From assembly GCA_030374765.1 (NCBI GenBank), contig JARGXX010000011.1:166664-230663 (forward strand): 64,000 bases of DNA. The letters are read 5' to 3'. Under the pieces are notes generated by a model, which saw nothing but the letters and a program-made list of their open reading frames with translations, was not told the DNA's origin and ran no database searches. Each line of letters begins with the position of its first letter. Position 1 is the first letter of the stretch. Shown here piece by piece: positions 32,043 through 43,579 of the stretch. The position numbers and the translations under genes were made by a program. This stretch comes from Agarophyton chilense. Its lineage: Eukaryota > Rhodophyta > Florideophyceae > Gracilariales > Gracilariaceae.

Positions 32043-32201
32043 AGCTGGGAGGATACGGTGCAACAGGTGTGTACGAATTTGAGTAGCATCACACACACGG
32101 TTGACACAACAAAACCTCGTTGGACAAGAGGTTCGCAAGTTCAGCTTGGCAACTGCACACACCGTGAGTCGTTGCGCACCAAATCGAATGGACTACAGTA
32201 G
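32043..32201 (+). pseudogene. ORF interrupted by element Z, right part
   Basis: 52 codons plus TAG in the frame of 14595-14786. The codon split by Z is completed by the second target-site copy. No domain is certain. The next 59 bp to W contain nothing recognised. Confidence 0.4.
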
Positions 32202-32260
32202 CTAGGGAAGCAATGCTACTCATCTGCTTTCCTGCGTGTTTCATCAAACAAGGCCACCTA

Positions 32261-32596
32261 TGTGCATGTCAGGCTGGCAGTGGTACTTGCGGCAAAGCCC
32301 CGCCTGGGCCGTACTGGTGGACCACATAGGTAGTTAGAATTTTACTTAAGCTCACAGCGAGCTCGCTAGAGATCTGACCTATGTTGTAGAAGAAAACACA
32401 AGGAATAAAGAAGATAAGCAGTTAAGGTAACACGATTGTTCGTGCCCGGCTGCGTACAGAGGCTGTTGTCAGCTCTGGTCTTCTACGTCCTTGTTCTTAC
32501 TATCTACCCTACGACCTTCCAGGTTCACTGATACCAGACCGGACCGCGCTTACCGCCGTGCCAACGCAGAAGGACCCGCCAGCGAAGAGATCGTCA
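32261..32596 (+). repeat. 5' LTR of element W
   Basis: 336 bp; TGTGCATG...GATCGTCA. Confidence 0.9.
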
Positions 32597-32631
32597 ATCC
32601 GGATTCCTGGTTTCTTCGTAGTACTACCTTA

Positions 32632-34275
32632 ATGGCGGGCAGCTCAAGTGACGCGCGCAACGCGCAACGTCAGGAATTGCTGAAACGTCTTGACAACTTT
32701 CACGCTCGGGACTACATCTCGCATGCAGTATCCGATCTTGCCAAATACTTGCTGAATGTATTTGCCGCAGATGTATCTCATGATGTTTCGACCGTCGAGA
32801 GGGACATTGAAGCATATCTTCCTGCTCCTGCCTTGGGTTTCACCCAAGAGGTCTTCCGTCACAGTACGTACGCAAGAGTACTGCTGTACGACGCTGCTCG
32901 ATTTTTCAACGCCTTCCCGATCTCGAAAACTATCTTGAATGCTTAAGCACCGGCCGATCGGACAGTGAAAAGCTTAATGGCTTTCGTTTGGCTTTCCACT
33001 GCATACCAAAATGGTGTGAGTGACGTTATGAAAATGGTTGAAGCCTACAAGGAAGTCCGTAATTCGAGCCCGTACTTCTCGAATCCAACTGGATCAAGAA
33101 GCAACCTACAGGTTCTTCCTCCTCCACCTTCTTCATTCTTTTTCCAGAATGCAGACTCGCCGTAGTCGTCAACACCTGCGAACCACAATGGTAGCTCTCC
33201 AACGGTTGCTGGACCGACACCACAAGGTGCTTCGCACGGAAATCCAACCGTTTCGGAACACCGCACTTTCCCTACGCCGTCGTCGTTTCCTAACAAGGAT
33301 ACGCCCAAGAAGGCCGCTTCGGTCGCCACGTACTTTAAGGATTTGAAGTTCAACGGCTCCAAGGAACAGTCTATTCGCTACACCCTTCGAGACTTTGAGG
33401 TTTGCTCTCATCAGTCCTAACTCTCTGAAGATCAACGTCAGAAGTTCTTTGTCAACGTCTTCGGAGGGGCCGCTCGAGAATTATTCTTCGAGAACACCGT
33501 ACCCGGTATGCCTTTTCAGGCTATGGTGAAGATCATGTTGGGCGAGTACGACAATGATGCTCGACAGCTTGCTTCTCAAGCTGAACTTGAACGCATCAGT
33601 GTTGACCAGATCATGGAAGAGAAAGTATTAACCGATTCGGACTCTGGACTGACCAACTTGGTAGAAAAGATCAATGCTCTTACTCCTCAGGCCCCATCTC
33701 AATTTCGGTCTGATGAGCACAAGAAACGGTTCCTACGTAAGGCCGTACTCACCAGGTCATGGGCTGAAACTACAATCTCCCAAATGACTACCGCACGGTT
33801 TACCTTCAACAGGTTCGTTACCGATCTCCGGGAACAGATCCAGTTAGAGGAAGAAAAGAAGACTCTTTCCAGGGACACACCCTCTGGTTCATCAGGTACA
33901 TTCCACCAACAGTATGGTGTACCACCAAACCGTTTGAAAGTTCGCTCTCGGATGTTTCAAAGGAGACGCAACCCGATTGGAAAGGATGGAAAACGGATGC
34001 AGTGCCACATGTGTGGAAGCGAAAATCACTTCGCAAAGGATCACCCAACTGGCTCAAGATTCAACCGCATTCGGAATGGAGTCGTACATTCTCTCAAACA
34101 GGGAACTCCAGCAATCCATGTCCTATCCGAGGTCGTGAATTCCCTGAGGGATGAAGACACTTTGTCTCACACCGAGTGGGAGAATAAGGAATTCACAGAC
34201 CTGGAAACCTTTTTCACCTTAAGGGCAGACGACCAGTATTCAGATCCACATACACTTTCGGACGCCAATCTAACC
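32632..34275 (+). pseudogene. Element W gag
   Basis: From ATG 32632 a single frame reads through stops at 32944-32946, 33163-33165 and 33418-33420, then is open to the solo LTR at 34281. Residues before the last third include Phe-Val-Asn-Val-Phe-Gly-Gly-Ala-Ala-Arg, and a region ending Leu-Val-Glu-Lys-Ile-Asn-Ala-Leu-Thr-Pro-Gln, which is shared with the remnant at 11253-11513. Near the end is a Cys-x2-Cys-x4-His-x4-His knuckle, the same CCHH variant as in A and B. The TGA usually seen at 34297-34299 belongs to the inserted LTR, not to W. Confidence 0.8.
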
Positions 34276-34280
34276 AGCTA

Positions 34281-34553
34281 TGTTGTGCTGCTTGGATGAA
34301 CGGTCACCATATTCTGCCTACAGATCTGGTAGCTGTTACCTTTATGGCCTACATGGATATTATTATTTTCCCTTGGCATTGTTTGTCATCGCTTGGCATC
34401 CTTTGTCATTATTTGTCCTTATTTAGCTAGGGTTTACTTTTAGTATAAATACCGATCGCTCTCAATAAACTTCTGAGGCACGCTGACGGAAGACCAAAAA
34501 GAAAAACCTATTTTTCTGAATCTACCTTATTCTATATTCCGACTTCCCCAACA
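34281..34553 (+). mobile_element. Solo LTR inside W
   Basis: 273 bp, TGTTG...CAACA, between AGCTA at 34276-34280 and 34554-34558. It has a TATAAAT box (about 34443) and AATAAA (about 34466) in the plus orientation. Removing it with one AGCTA keeps the W frame open through the junction. It belongs to a family not otherwise present in the window. Confidence 0.85.
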
Positions 34554-34731
34554 AGCTACGTGGACCAAAAAAACTTCACACCCACTTGGTTTCTTCTCTT
34601 TCGGCTCCACCGTCTGTTAATGATAATTCAAAGAAGTACGTTCGCTTCAAGGACCGTTCGGATTTTTTTCAGGATGTCTAGAAGGGGCGCTGGCTCCTAG
34701 CCATCCGAAGAATGCATCTGCACATCGCAGT

Positions 34732-35780
34732 ATGGCATCCAGGCGCAACCGGTTCAAGTGCCACCGACACCGGAAAGAAGTCATCGACTGTACTTCTGTC
34801 TACAGCTCCTCGCTCACCAAACGTACCGACAAAGGTTATCTTCCAGGCTTTTGCGTAGACATTGGCGCACCGCGCTCTGTTATCTGTATCAAGGAAGCTC
34901 GTAGAATCTACAACCGCTTCGGTAAGCAGCTACGCCTACTCAGGTCAGACCGCAAGTTCAGGTTCGTTGACTCCCTATATGTCTATGGGAAGGATAACAA
35001 TCCCGTTGAGTACCCCTCCAGGGATACGAACCATATCGGTACAATTTGATGTCGTCGCAGCAGACATACCCGCTCTCATGGGAATGGACGTGCTCGACCA
35101 GCACTCACTGACCCCGTGTACAGTGACCAACTGGTTGAGAAAGCGTACAGTCATGGAAGAAGATGCCAACTCGTATGTCATTGACGACTGGCAAGTACCT
35201 TTGACCAGGTTTGATGGACATTTATATGCCGAATACACCGTTCCAGTATTGACTATGTTCACAACGGAACAGTTAACCAAGTTGCACCGACAGTTTTTCC
35301 ACCCGTCCTTGGAGAAACTCTACAATCTGTTGAGGAGAGCTCGTCCAGATGACACCACCCCGGAAACCCAAAGACAGCTCGAGGAGATTAATCGTTCCTG
35401 CGATCCATGCCAACGCATCCAGCCCGGACCAACTCGGTTTAAAGTCTCGCTTGGTACAGAAAACATTCGATTCAATGAGGAGATAATCATTGACATCATG
35501 TACCTCGAGGGGAAACCTGTTCTACACATGGTTGATGCTCAGACGCACTTTTCGGCCGCTCGGTTTCTTCCCGACGTCTCGACAAAGACCATATGGAGGT
35601 GCATTGTTGAGTGTTGAATATCGATCTACACTGGGATACCGAACCGCATCAAGGTCGATCAAGGCTTCGCTTTCGGTAGCAGCTTCATTTCTCTCGCGAG
35701 ATCGTCGAATATCGATGTTATACGGACGGGGATTGAATCTCACTCCTCCATGGGTATAGGCGAGCGAGCGATATCATGAT
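34732..35780 (+). pseudogene. Element W protease-integrase
   Basis: The protease starts in one frame (34732-35049) with Cys-Val-Asp-Ile-Gly-Ala-Pro-Arg-Ser-Val, DIG instead of D(S/T)G, and shifts near 35,000 to the frame of 34862-35617. There the end of the protease (Ala-Leu-Met-Gly-Met-Asp-Val-Leu), the integrase finger (Leu-His-Arg-Gln-Phe-Phe-His ... Cys-Asp-Pro-Cys) and the first Asp (Ile-Ile-Asp-Ile-Met) are found. A TGA at 35615-35617 replaces what was probably Trp. The same frame goes on to the second Asp (Val-Asp-Gln-Gly-Phe) and to Gly-Ile-Gly-Glu-Arg, with 34 residues between Asp and that Glu, before further stops. Confidence 0.8.
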
Positions 35781-35864
35781 CCGCTTCGAAAGACCTTTAG
35801 GAAACTGAGAATTGTCTCTCCCAATGTAGAGCTCAGTACTCTACTTTCTTTTTCGGTTTATGCG

Positions 35865-37913
35865 ATGAACAACACTCTTGGACCTGAAGGTTTAGTTCCA
35901 TCCGTACTGGTATTTGGAGAATTCCATTCACTTCGCATGCTTAACAAGGATCTCCAATCCAAAACTACTCTGGACGAAAGAGCCCAATTGGTTAGCACAG
36001 CTCGGAAGGAGATGGAACAACACATGGCAAAACTCCGCGTTCAGCGCGCACTTCGCCACAACGTTCTGTCATCGGCTAACGTCGCGTACCAACCTGGCGA
36101 CAAAGTTCTCGTCTGGAGAGAGAAGGTCGTTGCAAACCGTATCGGTGAATGGCTTGGACCTTTTGAGATCATCGCTGTAGATCATGACGCGAAGCTTGTT
36201 CATCTACGTCTGTCTCCGAATGCGAACGAAAGTTCCTTCAACTTTGCGCAGGTGAAGCCCTACGCTCGACCGCAAGAGATATCTCACACGCATATGTGCG
36301 AGTTAATGGATGCTATAAGTCACTACCGTTCGGAGGTTGACGACGTCTTTATGACGGAGATTCTTAGTTCTAGTGATCCCCGTGCACACGACCCGCGCAT
36401 GGCTATCGCTAAGAAGGAAGAGCTTCGAGGGTTGCTCGAAAGAGGAACCTTTAAGGTCATCCTGAAGCAGGATATACCACCTGATGGGAATGTCTTACCC
36501 GGTCGATTTGTTTTGGCTATCAAGTCAACCGTAGACGGTGAAGAGAAGTTCAAAGCCCGATATGTCATCGGCAGACACCGTGATCGGATGAAGCATCTGA
36601 TGGCTCACTACAGTCAAACGCTCCATCCAAAATCGGTTCGAATTATCCTTGCGCTATCATCCCTTTTAGGTTTTGAGTTCTGGACCAACGACATCACGCA
36701 GGCTTACTTTCAATCTATGGAACCACTTTCACGCGAACTATTCATCGCTGATCCCGTTACAGAATTTGAGTTAAAGCCAAGTCAGGCGCTACAACTTCTG
36801 AAACCACTTTATGGTCTGTGCGAATCTGGAGACCTATGGTTTTCTACAATGGACAAACACCACCGATTGGACTTGGGTATGAAGTTAATGCGATCAGACC
36901 CAGCATTGTACTACCTTTCCCAAAAGGGTAACCTTATTGGTCTCTCAGGATCATATGTGGATGATCTACTCCGCTCTGGTGATAGTGAGTTTCGCGCTAT
37001 TTGCGACCGCACACGGGAGAAGTGTGAGGCTAAGGCGGATTCTATTCCTCCCTGTACCGTCACAGGATTCCAGATAGAACCCAACCGCATTGGTGATTAC
37101 TGCGTAACGCAGCACAGTAACGTCAAGAAGCTTTCGAACTTGGGAAAAGACGCTACCTTTCAGGATTTTGCCTCAATTCGGATGAAGCTCGCATGGCTCG
37201 CGCACTCGCGTATTGATATACTATATCACGTTTCGCAGTTCACACAAGTCACCAGAGACCGATTTGAACAAGACCGCAAGGGTATTATCAAAAGTGTTAG
37301 TGAGACCATCGACAACGCAAATTCTCATGACCTCTCGGTGCATTTCCCGAAGCTAGAACGTGATATGCTTCACCTACTTGGGGTATCGGATGCATTATTC
37401 GATACGAACCCGGATCTGACCTCTCAGCTTGGTTATATCGTGTTCTTTTCGGACCGTTTTGGTAGAGTCATACCAATCGCGTTTAAATTCTATAAGGCAC
37501 GAAGAGTTACTCGCTCCTCGTTTGCAGCTGAACTCATCGTCTTTTCAGATATGTACGATGCCGCTTTTACACTCTCGACCGAATTCGGACTCCTACTTGG
37601 CAGATCACCGCTTCCGGTTTGTCTACTCACTGCTTCAAAGTCGCTGTTTGATATTATTCACAAGGGTTCTCGCACTTCCGAAAAACGGTTGATGATAGAA
37701 ATCGCCATCGCTCGAGAAGGATACTACTCTGGTCATATATCGGACATTGGTTTTATCCGAAGTGAGCAGAATCTTGCAGACCACTTTACAAAGTCAACTT
37801 ATGTCGCACCGCTTCGGGAAGTTTTAAGAACTGGTGTTTGGAAAATAGTACCTCAGCAATACATCATTCGCTCAAATCCGAGCGAAATTCATCGACCTAC
37901 TGAAAAAAAGTAA
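35865..37913 (+). CDS. Element W integrase tail, reverse transcriptase, RNase H
   Basis: A 682-codon open frame. The N-terminal 130 residues are the integrase C-terminal region, ending in an SH3-like strand pattern (Pro-Gly-Asp-Lys-Val-Leu-Val-Trp ... Gly-Glu-Trp-Leu-Gly-Pro-Phe). The reverse transcriptase shows Asn-Asp-Ile-Thr-Gln-Ala-Tyr-Phe-Gln, Pro-Leu-Tyr-Gly-Leu-Cys-Glu and Tyr-Val-Asp-Asp. RNase H has Val-Ser-Asp-Ala, Ala-Ala-Glu-Leu and Asn-Leu-Ala-Asp-His-Phe-Thr-Lys. The Asp-Ile-Thr-Gln-Ala-Tyr motif sets W apart from the A/B/C and Z types. Upstream parts of the polyprotein are broken, so this frame is probably open only by chance survival. No proper start codon context is expected. 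Confidence 0.8.
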   Translation: MNNTLGPEGLVPSVLVFGEFHSLRMLNKDLQSKTTLDERAQLVSTARKEMEQHMAKLRVQRALRHNVLSSANVAYQPGDKVLVWREKVVANRIGEWLGPFEIIAVDHDAKLVHLRLSPNANESSFNFAQVKPYARPQEISHTHMCELMDAISHYRSEVDDVFMTEILSSSDPRAHDPRMAIAKKEELRGLLERGTFKVILKQDIPPDGNVLPGRFVLAIKSTVDGEEKFKARYVIGRHRDRMKHLMAHYSQTLHPKSVRIILALSSLLGFEFWTNDITQAYFQSMEPLSRELFIADPVTEFELKPSQALQLLKPLYGLCESGDLWFSTMDKHHRLDLGMKLMRSDPALYYLSQKGNLIGLSGSYVDDLLRSGDSEFRAICDRTREKCEAKADSIPPCTVTGFQIEPNRIGDYCVTQHSNVKKLSNLGKDATFQDFASIRMKLAWLAHSRIDILYHVSQFTQVTRDRFEQDRKGIIKSVSETIDNANSHDLSVHFPKLERDMLHLLGVSDALFDTNPDLTSQLGYIVFFSDRFGRVIPIAFKFYKARRVTRSSFAAELIVFSDMYDAAFTLSTEFGLLLGRSPLPVCLLTASKSLFDIIHKGSRTSEKRLMIEIAIAREGYYSGHISDIGFIRSEQNLADHFTKSTYVAPLREVLRTGVWKIVPQQYIIRSNPSEIHRPTEKK

Positions 37914-38105
37914 CAATCAGATGGTATAGGCTGCGGACTGTTTCTATCAAATGTCCGGATACATGTGCAAATCTTCACCTTTAAGGTCGCTTCCAAAAGA
38001 GAACGGAGGCGTACGACACATTGTTCGAAAAGTCCCTCTTATCTGGCCCAGCCAGATCCCTCAATTCCGCGGTACCCGTGTAAGGGCACCACAGCAAAGT
38101 ACGTC
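37914..38105 (+). other. Element W 3' untranslated part, left of C
   Basis: 192 bp between the W stop and element C; continues at 43065-43238 after C. No feature seen except the target site ACGTC at 38101-38105. Confidence 0.6.
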
Positions 38106-38353
38106 TAAGTATTGAGCAGTATTCGGGTACTAGGTGGTATCTGAGGCAAGATAAGGTATGTGAGGTAGCTGCCGTGCATTGGTCAGATGACCTTGAGGTG
38201 CAGCACCTTGTGTTTATATGCTCTCTTAGACAGCCAAGATGTATGTACAATACAAGTAATAAAAATACTAAGCTAAGCGGGTGCAAGTAATATCAGTGCT
38301 CTCGTGCATAATGGTTCTCTCGTGCATCTGTTTGTATTCTGTCGACATACGTA
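38106..38353 (-). repeat. 3' LTR of element C
   Basis: 248 bp; pairs with 42812-43059 with about a dozen differences. Confidence 0.9.
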
Positions 38354-38368
38354 TTCCCCCTTTTTTGG

Positions 38369-41300
38369 TTACCCAAAATTCTTCTGTGAACTTTTGGTTT
38401 CAGATACGCTACCGAAGTCTGTGTTCAGTCTTCCTGTGTAGAGTGTCAATTGTAAGGCATCAGTCAGGCAGCTGTATTTCTTCGTCAGCGGGTCGGCGAG
38501 GTTGACTGATCCAGGTATCCATGATATGGACTCTACAGATCCGGTTTCAAATTCAAACCTTATGCTACTCACATCTTCTCTTATTGTCTTGTCGACCGAA
38601 TTCTTTTGGGTTGAAATAGATGTGAATAAATCTTTTGAATCAACTAATATTCTCAACTTGATATCAGCATCTAGCAGTTCTTCGTACGCCTTCTTGATAG
38701 TTTTTCCTTCAACTATTCCTTCTCCAGCAGCGAATATTTCCGCGGCCGGTACACTTTTTACTGGTCTCTTTGCCCTATGCGACATCCATGAAATGACATG
38801 GTAAATCGAATCTTTGTTCATCTTGCCAATCAATAATCCAGTTAGTATTCCCAATTGTTCAATGTCGTCTATACGCGACGCATCTGAGAACACTAATATA
38901 CTCAGCTCGTATTCTGCATCATCCATAGGTCTGGGGTAGGCAATCGTGGTGCCTAGCTTCTTGAACTTTCTGACAGTATTGATCTGTTCAATTATGTGTG
39001 ACACTCTTATATCAGGTGCCTTTTGCTGTAGGTAGCTGCTGTAAAAGGAGCAAAGCGGTGATGCGGCCGTTCCTATCCAGCTTAGCGAACTGTTCACAGA
39101 CGCGAACGCGCTTTTCTCAATTTGATTCAACATATCATCATACTCTTTCTGTCTTGGCCGTGATATAGGATATTCCATCACACCTTCCATTTTATCGTCA
39201 GCATTCGTCTCTATAGTCATATCACTGTTCTGAATGGTATTTATGCAGAAGAACCTGAGCTTTCCGGGGCCATTGTTGACAACTCCAAACTTGAACTTGT
39301 CATTAAATAATTCAATGAAATTTTGTTCTCTGTTGCCATCTCCAGCTATCTTCAGGTCCTCAACTATGTTCGCGACAATTAATACCAACTTTCCTTTGTC
39401 CTTTTTATAGAATAGTTGAGGTATATGTGCTGATTGCACTACTCCAATATTCTTCATTACTGTGTCAGATGCATCTTGCCATTTGGCGTTTGCATTGACC
39501 AGCCCATATGCAGCAGCGAGGAGCAGCCAAGCGTGGGTGGCTTTCATGGTGCTTTCTTTCGGCGGTCTGACGTAAACGTCTCTTTGGGCTTGCCCTGTCT
39601 GTAGGAAGGCAGCAGTAACATCTGCCTTATATAGAGTCCAGCCTTTTAGGGACGCAATGCTTTCCAATATTCTTAAGCCTGTTGGAGGACATGTCGAACA
39701 GTCTTTGCTTAAGACATCTTTTAATTTGTCCTCATTCCCGTGAGGAGCGATCCGAGCTTTAAATTTAAGCGACCCATCGTCATTGTGCTTGACTTTATAC
39801 AGCGTATGACTGCTGATGATGTTAGCTCCGGGTGGTACATGCCTTCGGAGCACTGGTTTGGCCGTTTTGAGGAAGCTCTCTTCTTCCTTGACGTAGGCGT
39901 TGTGCACAGGGTACTGATTAAAACCTTGTGATTGGTGTTGCAGGAATGGTTTATTCCCTAAATCATCAAGCATTTGTTTCAACACGGTTGCTTCTAGACT
40001 TTCAACTTGAAGTGGTTTAGCGAGCTTGCTTGAGCTGGCGGGTAGACTGTCCGTATGATTCCACACCTCCTTCGACATATCCAAAACCTCAGTGTCTCCA
40101 TCGTCATAATTATTATTGACGTGTCCGTTTTCGGCTTCACTGTGTACGACACCAGGATAGAAGGTGTCGTCTAATTGCCAATAAATTTCGACGCGATCTC
40201 CAATATCGGCGCCATTGCCGTGTTTGGCATCAACAAAGACTGACTCAGAGTCATCATAAGTGTCAGTAGTTGTCTGCATATCAGGTGGCAGCAAGTCGTC
40301 AGTGCCATTTGAGATGTCAATGGTGTCAAGACGATTTTGCACTAACTTGGCCAGGCTGTTAGCTTCGAGTGACATTCTTGTGTCTTCAAAAGCAGCTTTC
40401 ATCGTTCTGCCATTGACTCCAGGTACAGTGACAGTTCTCGCAGAATTGTCAACACTGATCACAGTTTTAGGCATAGTCCATCGTCCACGCTTGTCCGTGT
40501 CTTTTTTGACGAATACTTCGACTGAATTGCCAGGATGAAATAGCTCATCATGGATAGCCTTCGAGTGCAATATGCGATTGAGTTTGCGCCTCGCCATGAA
40601 TTCATCTTGTGCTGCAATGACATCATCGGGGATTACATTGTTATGTGGCCCGTTAGTGACAGGTTTGGTAACACCTTTTGCCATCTCAAACGCTGACATC
40701 TTGTCATTACCATAGAGATTGTTCGAGATCGTTACTGCACTGTAGGCCGCTCGAGTGGGATTGAAGTTGTCATTGGCAGCTGCCTTGAGCCTGATGAAAA
40801 TACTTCGAATGATTGTGTGTTTAGACTCAATTGAGTTCTTTGCATGTCTTCTGGGTGGAACTGCATGCATTGGTATGTCAAGCGATGAGCAATAATCGCG
40901 AAACGCACCAACTAGAAATGCCTTGTCCCCTGTAATAGCCTGAGGATACCAGAACTGAGCTATCCAGCTCGCCTCAAATCCGGTGATGGCATCATCAAGA
41001 GCCGTAGTTTGCACAACCGCTGCCGTAGAGTATCGGGATACCATATCCATGCTGTGTAGGATGCACAGTTGATCAAGAAACAAGTGATCAATGCAAACAA
41101 CCTCATTGAAGGTTTGCGACAGCGTACTTATGGAGACTTTTCTGGTTGGCGGCGGAACGGCCGTGGATCGACATGCATTACAGTTTGCAACGATATCTGC
41201 CAGGTACATCGCAACTGATCTGTTCCAGAGCCTGTTTCTCTGAAGTAGCAGCTTGAAATCTGAATAACAAGCATGTCCACATATGTGCTTGTGAACTTTG

Positions 41301-42808
41301 TTGACGATTGCCTTGACATCGGACCAGGGTGACTTGTCCAACGTCACAGCCGATAAGCAGTGGAGTGTCGAGCCGATGTACTTTTCATTCGACATGAACT
41401 TCTCGGCAGGAATGAAACTTAGAAAACCAATATCTATGATTGAGATAGAGTCACTTTCTCCGTAGGCCTGGAAACAGAGAGCATTTTGGCCTATGTGGAC
41501 AATGTTTGAGCAACGCGTTACATTCCTCCCGATCACCCACTGCGAGGAGCCTTCAAGGACTAGGTGGGTGATCTCCACAAGGTTACCATTGTCAGACTCT
41601 ACCTTTAACACGATAGATCCTAGAATTCCACGGGATGGACTGGCATGGGCGCCGGTGCCATATTGCCATCTGCTGTGGCCAGCCAACACTGCCGGAATCG
41701 GGTCCAGGGTTGTGTTGGAGAGTAATCCAAGCTCATCCGAGAGCAACTGTAGCTCTACTGTCCCAATTGCAGAATATGGAGCGCCGTCGTCTACTAGCGG
41801 ACCAGGGCGTTCGGGGATCGAAGTGGTGGAGACATGTCCGGTTGATCCTACCAAGGTCGCGGAGTTGAATGATACGGTCTTCTTGTTGCGATCAGGCTTA
41901 CTTCCGGTGCCATTTCCGTTTTGAGAAGATTGATGCGATGACGTGACAGGCGCATCGAGGCAACGTACGTGCGATGGAAGTGAGCCGTCGGGATTGGGAT
42001 TGCTTTTCCAATGGCCGAATTTGCCACACAAGTCACAGGGGTACTTGAGGGTAGGGGAGACTTTTTTTTCTCGGCGATCAGAGCGAAGATGGTTTCGAGG
42101 CGGAACGTTTGCAGCACTTGCAGCCAGGGGTTGCAGTTTCGGCGATTCAATCGCTGAACTTGTATGAACATTGTCACACTGCCGAAGGACACTTGCGATC
42201 TTCTCGTATTTTACAGTGTTCAAGTAGTCAGTCGTGGTTGCGTCGTTTCCAAAGGTGCCGTCGCTGGATGCAGCAGCCAACACGGAGACTCGTTGTCCGT
42301 TCTCAACCCCAGAATTGGCCAACAGCATGAACGCTGTAAGTGCCTCTGGCAACTGGACAGTGCCTGACTGGGAGTTGAACTTCGTGGCCTGGGCTTCGAA
42401 TCAGTGTTCAAAATTACGTAAAGACTGGTTACTCGCACGTTTGACCTGAAGCAGTGACAGAAAGTTTGAATAAACTTCACTTATGACAGAGAGTGAGTCC
42501 CGTTTGAAAATGTCTTTCACTATGCAGTCAACGCCAGAGTCCGAGGCGATAAAGTCATCTGGGATGGTCGAGCATAAGTCCAGTGCACGTCCGTAGAGCT
42601 GCGATTTAAGCATGATGCCACGGAGAGACTGAGCGATCTTGTTTGAGTTGTTGTCTGGAAGCTTGTCATGAAACGAAGCCCACAAGGACACGGATCTACT
42701 ATAGTCTTCTTGGTTGCCCTTCCCTTCAGTCCACGGGACGTTCTTGAGATCCCATGAGAAGCGCGGGCGCGAGTGCGTGTTCAACGAAGAAGTGGATCCT
42801 GGGCCCAT
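38369..42808 (-). pseudogene. Element C copia polyprotein, inactivated
   Basis: From ATG 42808 the frame is 1,479 codons with one internal TGA at 42401-42403, where B has an Arg codon (a CGA to TGA change would explain it). The domain order matches A and B: knuckle (fourth ligand His changed to Pro), Asp-Asp-Gly protease, D,D32E integrase, Tudor-like domain near residues 868-915, reverse transcriptase, RNase H. The Val-Asp-Asp catalytic motif of the reverse transcriptase reads Val-Glu-Asp (39354-39371), so the enzyme should be dead even if the stop were read through. It is closest to B by eye over its whole length. Confidence 0.92.
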
Positions 42809-42811
42809 GAC
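42799..42811 (-). other. Primer-binding site of element C
   Basis: Minus-strand GTCATGGGCCCAG, one base different from the site in A, B and Z; contains the start codon. Confidence 0.75.
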
Positions 42812-43059
42812 TAAGTATTGAGCAGTATTCTGGTACTAGGTGGTATCTGAGGCAGGCTAAGGTATGCGAGGTAGCTGCCGTGCATTGGTCAGATGACCTT
42901 GAGGTGCAGCACCTTGTGTTTCTATGCTCTCTTAGACAACCAAGATGTTTGTACAATACAAGTAATAAAATTACTAAACTAAGCGGGTGCAAGTAATATC
43001 AGTGCTCTCGTGCATAATGGTTCTCTTGTGCATCTGTTTGTATTCTGTCGACATACATA
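42812..43059 (-). repeat. 5' LTR of element C
   Basis: 248 bp; pairs with 38106-38353. Confidence 0.9.
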
Positions 43060-43064
43060 ACGTC

Positions 43065-43238
43065 CGCACCTCTCACGTCAATCGACGCAGGGCCGTTCTC
43101 GACCGCAGTGGTTGACCGACCGGTATTTATACCGATCTGGTACTGTACGCTCCTTTAGGGACATGGGTTCGAACCTTGGCAGGTATTTTATTTTGCAAAT
43201 TGGATGTCCAATTGTGCCTCTTCCGCAAGTGGAGGGAG
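43065..43238 (+). other. Element W 3' untranslated part, right of C
   Basis: 174 bp ending in the polypurine tract at 43227-43238. It contains GGGTTCGAACC, a box-B-like word, but no tRNA fold. Confidence 0.6.
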
Positions 43239-43574
43239 TGTGCATGTCAGGTTGACAGTGGTACTTGCGGCAAAGCCCCGCTTGGGCCGCACTTGTGGAC
43301 CACTTAGGTAGTTAGAATTTTACTTAAGCTCACAGCGAGCTCGCCAGAGATTTGACCTATGTGGTAGAAGAAGACACAAGGAATAAAGAAGATAAGCAGT
43401 TATGGTAACACGATTGTTCGTGCCCGGCTGCGTACAGAGGCTGTTGTCAGCTCTGGTCTCCTACGTCCTTGTTCTTACTATTTACCCTACGACCTTCCAG
43501 GTTTACTGATACCGGACCGGACCGCGCCTACCGCCGTGCCAACGCAAAAGGACCCGCCAGCGAAGAGATCGTCA
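43239..43574 (+). repeat. 3' LTR of element W
   Basis: 336 bp, followed by the target duplication ACCTA. Confidence 0.9.
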
Positions 43575-43579
43575 ACCTA

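Larger units (their letters stand above)
38106..43059 (-). mobile_element. Copia element C, defective
   Basis: 4,954 bp nested in the 3' part of W. The 248-bp LTRs (38106-38353, 42812-43059) are about 95% identical. The target duplication ACGTC is at 38101-38105 and 43060-43064. Minus-strand ends are TATGTATG...ATACTTA, again TA...TA as in B. The polypurine tract AAAAAAGGGGGAA is at about 38354-38366 and the primer site at 42799-42811. It is older than A and B by LTR divergence. Confidence 0.93.
32261..43574 (+). mobile_element. Copia element W, decayed, with nested insertions
   Basis: LTRs of 336 bp at 32261-32596 and 43239-43574 differ at about 17 positions by eye (about 95% identical). 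Both are TG...CA. The target duplication ACCTA is at 32256-32260 and 43575-43579. A polypurine tract AAGTGGAGGGAG (43227-43238) abuts the 3' LTR. The site after the 5' LTR (ATCCGGATTCCTGG) is not the initiator-tRNA type. The order gag, protease, integrase, reverse transcriptase, RNase H is copia. Gag has at least three in-frame stops; protease and integrase are frameshifted; only the reverse transcriptase frame is open. A solo LTR (34281-34553) and element C (38106-43059) are nested inside. Confidence 0.92.

Noticed and set aside
40500-42400. Plus-strand ORFs over element C
   Set aside because: Shadows of the copia polyprotein on the opposite strand.
43115-43200. Possible tRNA gene (GGGTTCGAACC box B)
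   Set aside because: Only about 56 bases fit between the candidate acceptor halves, the T stem has mismatches and no D arm or anticodon arm can be drawn.
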